DNA from: Mycoplasmatota bacterium
GTDB lineage: Bacteria; Bacillota_I; Bacilli_A; Izemoplasmatales; Izemoplasmataceae
NCBI GenBank assembly: GCA_030595255.1
Contig: JAUVDP010000009.1
Location: forward strand, 1 to 43,695
Reading direction: 5' to 3'
DNA length: 43,695 bases
In this document: positions 35,320-43,695 of the stretch, piece after piece
How the letters are laid out: each line of letters begins with the position of its first letter
Position numbering within the stretch: position 1 is the stretch's first letter
Program-made: the position numbers and the translations under genes
Notes under the pieces: generated by a model
The model's input: the letters and a program-made list of their open reading frames with translations, nothing else
The model's database searches: none
Told to the model about the DNA's origin: nothing

Positions 35320-35337
35320 AGGTTTAGCCTGTTTTTT
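35311..35337 (+). terminator. Terminator of ywlC
   Basis: The stem aggcta/tagcct, extendable by two pairs, overlaps the ywlC stop codon and is followed by seven T. Confidence 0.9.
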
Positions 35338-35360
35338 TGTTTATAAGGTTATTTATAAAA

Positions 35361-35484
35361 TTCGCATATATATAGATAAATATATAGTAAATATTATATT
35401 ATATATTATGAACTTATATTATTTAGCGTAATGGTATTGTATTATCAACATGTTTTGTTATAATGTGTATAGTATATATGCGAA
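35361..35484. repeat. 12-bp inverted repeat pair flanking the rpiB promoter
   Basis: The arms ttcgcatatata (35361-35372) and tatatatgcgaa (35473-35484) match perfectly and lie 100 bases apart. The right arm covers the predicted transcription start. Spacing suits a looping repressor, but the function is not known. Confidence 0.55.
35437..35464 (+). promoter_or_regulatory. Promoter of rpiB-upp-atp
   Basis: TTGTAT (35437-35442), 16 bases, TATAAT (35459-35464) with a TG extension (35456-35457). The predicted start is near 35471. Confidence 0.75.
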
Positions 35485-35522
35485 GTAATATTATTAAAGA
35501 CTAAAAAAGGAGATGATTTATC

Positions 35523-35966
35523 ATGAAAATAGCAATAGGTGCTGATCATGGGGGATTTGATCATAAAGAAGTAATTTTTAAACATTTAAAAGATAAAGGA
35601 TTTGAAGTTGTTGACTTTGGAACTTATAGTAGTGATAGTGTTGATTATAATGACTTTGCAGTTAAAGTTGCAACTGGAGTAAGTAAAAAAGAATATGACC
35701 GTGGAATCTTAATTTGTGGTACTGGAATTGGGATGAGTGTTATGGCTAATAAAGTAGAAGGTATTAGAGCTGCTTTAGTTCATGACTTATTCACAGCTGA
35801 GGCTACTAGACTACATAATGATTCTAATATACTCGCAATGGGTGGAAGAATTATTAGTATTGAACTTGCATTACAAATTGTAGATATTTGGATAGGAACT
35901 GAATTTTCTAATGAAGATAGACACATTAGAAGAGTTGAGAAAATAAATAACTATAAAGGAGAATAA
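35523..35966 (+). CDS. rpiB: Ribose-5-phosphate isomerase B
   Basis: A 147-residue RpiB/LacAB-type isomerase that interconverts ribulose-5-P and ribose-5-P. Motifs are IGADHGGFDHKE at the N-terminus and the catalytic-Cys block ILICGTGIGMS, with HNDSNILAMGGR near the end. Length is normal. The RBS AAAGGAGATGAT is strong. It is followed by upp after 3 bases; ribose phosphate is the precursor of the PRPP that Upp uses. Confidence 0.96.
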   Translation: MKIAIGADHGGFDHKEVIFKHLKDKGFEVVDFGTYSSDSVDYNDFAVKVATGVSKKEYDRGILICGTGIGMSVMANKVEGIRAALVHDLFTAEATRLHNDSNILAMGGRIISIELALQIVDIWIGTEFSNEDRHIRRVEKINNYKGE

Positions 35967-35969
35967 CTT

Positions 35970-36596
35970 ATGGGTAAAGTAGTAATATTGGACCATCCCC
36001 TTATAGATCATAAAATGGCAATTATTAGAAATGCCGATACTAACACGAAATCATTTAGGGAAAATGTAAACGAGATTGCAGGATTAATGGCTTTTGAAAT
36101 TACAAGGGATTTACCAACTAAAAAAGTTGAGGTTGTAACTCCGATTACAACTACAACTTGTAATGTTCTTGATAGAGAAGTTGTTATTGTTCCTATATTA
36201 AGAGCTGGACTTGGAATGGTTGATGGAATACAAATGATTATTCCTACAGCTAAAGTTGGACATATTGGGATGTATAGAGATGAAGAAACATTAGAACCTG
36301 TGGAGTATTACGCTAAGTTTCCTACTGAGATAATTGATGGGAAAGTATTGGTAGTAGATCCAATGCTTGCAACTGGTGGTAGTGCTAGTGCTGCAATTAC
36401 TAATGTTAAAAAAAGAGGGGCTAAAGATATTAGATTTGTTGGTCTTGTTGGGTGTCCTGAAGGTGTTGCTAGATTAAATCTAGATCATCCTGATGTTGAT
36501 ATCTATTTAGCTGCGCTTGATGAAAAATTAAATGAAGTTGGATATATCGTTCCTGGTCTTGGTGACTGTGGAGATAGATTATTTGGAACAAAATAA
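35970..36596 (+). CDS. upp: Uracil phosphoribosyltransferase
   Basis: A 208-residue salvage enzyme making UMP from uracil and PRPP. The PRPP loop is [16 protein letters not shown], and the uracil-binding end is [17 protein letters not shown]. The N-terminus [21 protein letters not shown] is typical. The RBS AAAGGAGA is good. The stop overlaps the atpZ start (TAATG), which ties pyrimidine salvage to the ATP synthase operon; upp directly before atp genes is also the Bacillus order. Confidence 0.97.
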   Translation: MGKVVILDHPLIDHKMAIIRNADTNTKSFRENVNEIAGLMAFEITRDLPTKKVEVVTPITTTTCNVLDREVVIVPILRAGLGMVDGIQMIIPTAKVGHIGMYRDEETLEPVEYYAKFPTEIIDGKVLVVDPMLATGGSASAAITNVKKRGAKDIRFVGLVGCPEGVARLNLDHPDVDIYLAALDEKLNEVGYIVPGLGDCGDRLFGTK

Positions 36597-36823
36597 TGGA
36601 TGAAAAACAAAAAAATGCTTGGAAAGCTTATTCTCTTGTTAGTAGTTTTTTGTTTAGTATATTAGTAGTTATTGGTATTGGATTTGGACTTGGATATTTA
36701 CTTGATGAGTTATTTAATACTAATATATTATTTAAAGTTTTATTATCACTAGGTGGTATATTTAGTGGTCTTATTTACTTGGTTGTTAGAGTAAATAAAC
36801 TGGAGGATAAAGATGGAAAGTAA
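36596..36823 (+). CDS. atpZ: AtpZ/AtpI-related small protein of the ATP synthase operon
   Basis: A 75-residue protein with two membrane helices (about 13-35 and 42-65) and the Gly-rich IGIGFGLGYLLDELF typical of AtpZ. AtpZ with AtpI has been linked to ion uptake or assembly of the complex; its exact role is not settled. It overlaps upp by one base and atpI by 11 bases, so it is translationally coupled. Confidence 0.88.
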   Translation: MDEKQKNAWKAYSLVSSFLFSILVVIGIGFGLGYLLDELFNTNILFKVLLSLGGIFSGLIYLVVRVNKLEDKDGK

Positions 36824-37187
36824 AGATACATTTTTTAAAGCTTTTCCTGTTGTCTGGGTTGTTACTTTTGTAGTTGGAGTTCTTTTATGGGTCTTGGTAA
36901 GTCAAGCTTGGGGAATTTCATTTATTCTAGGAAGTATAACTGGATTAATGACAATGAGTATGCTTTATAAGAATTCTAAAATTATAGTTCAAACTAACAA
37001 TAAAGAAGTAGCGCAAAAGTTAGCAGTTAAAAATTATGCTTTCAGAATGTTCTTTTATGCTCTTATATTAGTTATTGCTGGTGTTCTTGATTCATTAGAA
37101 TTAATTGGAACTATGATTGGTTTATTTACATTTAAGATTGTATTTTATATATTAATATTTTTTGAAAAACGAGGTGAGGTTACATGA
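36813..37187 (+). CDS. atpI: ATP synthase protein I
   Basis: A 124-residue protein with four membrane helices, about 9-30, 33-50, 70-90 and 98-118. UncI/AtpI helps assemble the c ring. Sequence conservation is low, so the call rests on topology, size and position between atpZ and atpB. It starts inside atpZ, with CTGGAGG as RBS, and its TGA stop overlaps the atpB start (ATGA). This TGA shows that UGA is a stop here. Confidence 0.85.
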   Translation: MESKDTFFKAFPVVWVVTFVVGVLLWVLVSQAWGISFILGSITGLMTMSMLYKNSKIIVQTNNKEVAQKLAVKNYAFRMFFYALILVIAGVLDSLELIGTMIGLFTFKIVFYILIFFEKRGEVT

Positions 37188-37903
37188 TAGATTTTTACAT
37201 AGGATTATCTTCTGGACTTAAAGGTTCTTTGATAATTACATCATTTTTAATGATTGCAACTACAATGATTGGACTTAAAGTTAAAAAAATGGAACTAAGT
37301 GATGTTCCATCAGGAATAACTTTAATGACAGTTAATTTTGTGGATGGTATTAATGATATGTTAAAGGGATTCTTTAAAGTACATTGGAGAAAATTCGCAC
37401 CTTATTTAATGACGATATTATTATTTTTAGCTTTTGCGAATACAGCATCATTAATTGGATTTACAGCGCCACTTTCAAATATATCAGTAGCACTTGGATT
37501 TAGTTTACTTGCTTTCTTGAGTATTCAATTCTCAGCTTTGTTTATTAAATCACCAAAACAAAGAATGAAAGATCTTGCAGAACCACATCCTGCGTTCTTA
37601 GTAATTAATTTAGTTGGTGAAATGTCAACTCCATTCGCAATGGGATTACGTTTATTTGGTAACTTACTTAGTGGTGGGATTATGGCATTAATGGTATTTG
37701 GAGCTGTGGATATTGCTGCTGACGCTATGGTTGATTTATTTAGTGGTTTACTAGGTGACATTGCTGGAGGATTTATTAGATTCATCGGTGTTGGTATTGG
37801 GGTATTTATTCATGCAATATTTGATATATTCTTTGGACTTGTTCAAGCATATGTATACTTTATGTTATTAACAATATTCTTAAGTATGGCAGTAGAAGAT
37901 TAA
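37184..37903 (+). CDS. atpB: ATP synthase Fo subunit a
   Basis: A 239-residue subunit forming the ion half-channels beside the c ring. The essential Arg is in MGLRLFGNLLSGG, and PHPAFLVINLVGEMSTPFAM precedes it; five to six helices are present. It ends VYFMLLTIFLSMAVED, the usual terminus. Translational start overlaps the atpI stop, with GAGGTGAGG as RBS. A 79-base A+T-rich spacer separates it from atpE. Confidence 0.95.
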   Translation: MIDFYIGLSSGLKGSLIITSFLMIATTMIGLKVKKMELSDVPSGITLMTVNFVDGINDMLKGFFKVHWRKFAPYLMTILLFLAFANTASLIGFTAPLSNISVALGFSLLAFLSIQFSALFIKSPKQRMKDLAEPHPAFLVINLVGEMSTPFAMGLRLFGNLLSGGIMALMVFGAVDIAADAMVDLFSGLLGDIAGGFIRFIGVGIGVFIHAIFDIFFGLVQAYVYFMLLTIFLSMAVED

Positions 37904-37907
37904 GTTA

Positions 37908-37937
37908 TTTACTGAGAAATCAGTTTATATATATAAA
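37908..37937 (+). promoter_or_regulatory. Possible internal promoter and A/U-rich enhancer before atpE
   Basis: TTTACT (37908-37913), 18 bases, TATAAA (37932-37937) lies in the atpB-atpE spacer. The rest of the spacer is nearly all A and T and ends in a perfect AGGAGG, which would favour the high output needed for the c subunit. Confidence 0.4.
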
Positions 37938-37940
37938 TAG

Positions 37941-38237
<297 letters not shown>

Positions 38238-38265
38238 GAAAATAGTATTATAAGGAGGCAAAACT

Positions 38266-38789
38266 ATGGAAGATTTTGCTAATTCGTTATCGGATTTCGT
38301 ATTAGAATCAATTGGGGTTAGCCTTACAGAAATGGCTATCCAAATATTATCAACAATACTACTTTTTCTTATTGTTAAATATTTCTTTTGGAATAATATC
38401 ACAGAATATTTAGAAAAAAGAAAAGAATTTATGGCAAGTGAATATGAAGATGCTAAAGTTGCTAATTTAGAAGCTATCTCTACTAAAGAGAAAGCTGATC
38501 TTGAATTAACTGAAATACGTTTAAGCGCTAAAGGTGTTATAGATGACGCTAAGGACCGCGGAGAGTTAGAACGTACTGATATTGTTAAGAAAGCTAAAAA
38601 AGAGGCTAGAATCGTTATAAGTAACGCTCAAAAAGAAATTGATAGTGAAATTGAAAAAGCTAGAAGCAATTTGAATGAAGAAATAGTTAGTGTAGCAGTT
38701 TTAATGGCTGAGAAGGTTATTAAGAAAGAAATTGATGCAAGTAAACATAAGGAACTAATTAGTGAAGTTACTAAAGGAGTAGCTAGTTA

Positions 38790-38790
<1 letters not shown>
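38266..38790 (+). CDS. atpF: ATP synthase Fo subunit b
   Basis: A 174-residue stator subunit. One N-terminal helix (about 24-45, MAIQILSTILLFLIVKYFFW) anchors a long charged coiled coil (46-160) that dimerises and holds F1. The helix is preceded by a longer N-terminus than in E. coli. The RBS AAGGAGG is strong. Its stop overlaps the atpH start (TAATG). Confidence 0.95.
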
Positions 38791-40827
<2,037 letters not shown>

Positions 40828-40840
40828 GGTGGTGTTATAA

Positions 40841-43152
<2,312 letters not shown>

Positions 43153-43163
43153 GGGGAGTTATT

Positions 43164-43556
43164 ATGAAAATTAGTGTTGTTACACCCCGTGGAGAACTAT
43201 ATAATGAAGAAGTTGATTATGTAGTTGTTACTTCTAAAATGAATGGTGAATTCGCTATTATGAAAAACCATATACCAATTATTAGTACGATTGATACAGG
43301 ATATGTAAAAATCGTAAGAGGTGAAAAAGAATTATACACTGTAGTTTTAAATGGTGTTGTTGAGTTCCAAAGTAATATCTGTAACGTTATTGCTCAAGAA
43401 GCACACGTTGGTATGAACAAAGTGAGCGCAATGGAACATTTAAATACAGTTAGAGAAGAAAGAATTAGAGAGAACAAAAGACGTAATGTAGATTTTGCTC
43501 TTGCTGAAAAAGAGTTAAAGAAAAGCGTCAAAGATTCGAAAGCAGGAAATTTATAA
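43164..43556 (+). CDS. atpC: ATP synthase F1 subunit epsilon
   Basis: A 130-residue subunit. The N-terminal beta sandwich (MKISVVTPRGELYNEEVDYV) binds the c ring; the C-terminal helical part (about 86-130) can inhibit ATP hydrolysis. It is the last gene of the operon. RBS GGGGGAG. A terminator lies 55 bases after the stop. Confidence 0.96.
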   Translation: MKISVVTPRGELYNEEVDYVVVTSKMNGEFAIMKNHIPIISTIDTGYVKIVRGEKELYTVVLNGVVEFQSNICNVIAQEAHVGMNKVSAMEHLNTVREERIRENKRRNVDFALAEKELKKSVKDSKAGNL

Positions 43557-43611
43557 AAAGCCCTAACCGGCAATGTCGTTAAGTTAACAACAAAAAATAA
43601 TAAATCAACTA

Positions 43612-43648
43612 AAAACAAGAGAATTTAACATAATTTTCTTGTTTTTTT
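43612..43648 (+). terminator. Terminator of the atp operon
   Basis: A 14-bp stem with one G-U pair (aaaacaagagaatt with aattttcttgtttt) and a 6-base loop runs into T7. The remaining 47 bases to the window end show no gene. Confidence 0.9.
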
Positions 43649-43695
43649 GAGATTAGAGCATCACAAAAGAATGAATTGTAGATATTCAGTGGATT

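Noticed and set aside
37181-37187. Mycoplasma genetic code (UGA as Trp)
   Set aside because: The atpI frame ends at TGA overlapping the atpB start, and Trp positions in conserved proteins use TGG.
43394-43618. Minus-strand frame of 74 codons under atpC
   Set aside because: Shadow of atpC and its terminator without start signals.

Overview
This is a strongly A+T-rich bacterial chromosome segment with tight gene packing, Firmicute-type AGGAGG/AGGTGAT ribosome binding sites and short hairpin plus T-run terminators. UGA is used as a stop (atpI) and Trp is encoded by TGG, so the genetic code is standard, unlike that of Mycoplasma. Proteins look like those of the Bacillota/Mollicutes border. Low GC, [FeFe]-hydrogenase maturases, a full F1Fo ATP synthase and no cell-wall genes in view would fit a free-living Mollicutes relative of the Izemoplasma or Haloplasma kind. 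That placement is inference from memory of those groups, not a search result.

Layout. 1-417: 3' end of tuf. 528-2441: tatD and a lipoprotein HtrA protease. 2463-3600: a sparse, very A+T-rich accessory stretch with a frameshifted small lipoprotein gene and inverted repeats. 3612-6826: ychF, phzF-like, cinA. 6884-6952 (minus): an unannotated 22-residue hydrophobic peptide gene with its own promoter, RBS and terminator. 7184-12113: replication/ribosome cluster rpsF-ssb-rpsR, then a GdpP phosphodiesterase fused in frame to ribosomal protein L9, then dnaB. 12216-17346: hydrogenase maturation operon hydE-hydG-aspA-like-hydF. 17444-18835: MATE transporter. 18884-20848: prfA-prmC. 20951-23041: topA. 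23042-23392: two structured non-coding elements, one a good small RNA candidate. 23393-26089: ftsY-ylxM-ffh. 26109-28293: two unknown membrane proteins around a convergent HAD phosphatase. 28286-32927: thioredoxin-like, soluble FtsK (SftA-like), lepB, rbgA, rnhB. 32955-34673 (minus): ABC exporter. 34762-35319: threonylcarbamoyl-AMP synthase. 35523-43556: rpiB-upp joined to the complete atp operon (atpZ-I-B-E-F-H-A-G-D-C).

How it works together. Most genes are core translation, replication, secretion and energy functions. The hyd operon says the cell makes H2 or oxidises it with an [FeFe]-hydrogenase encoded elsewhere. The c subunit carries the Gln/Glu/Thr ligand set typical of Na+-translocating rings, so the ATP synthase is probably sodium-coupled. 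The most noteworthy observations are the C-rich small RNA candidate (23204-23321), the gdpP-rplI fusion with an internal Shine-Dalgarno, the tiny membrane peptide gene, the T8 frameshift in the lipoprotein gene and the Na+-type c ring.
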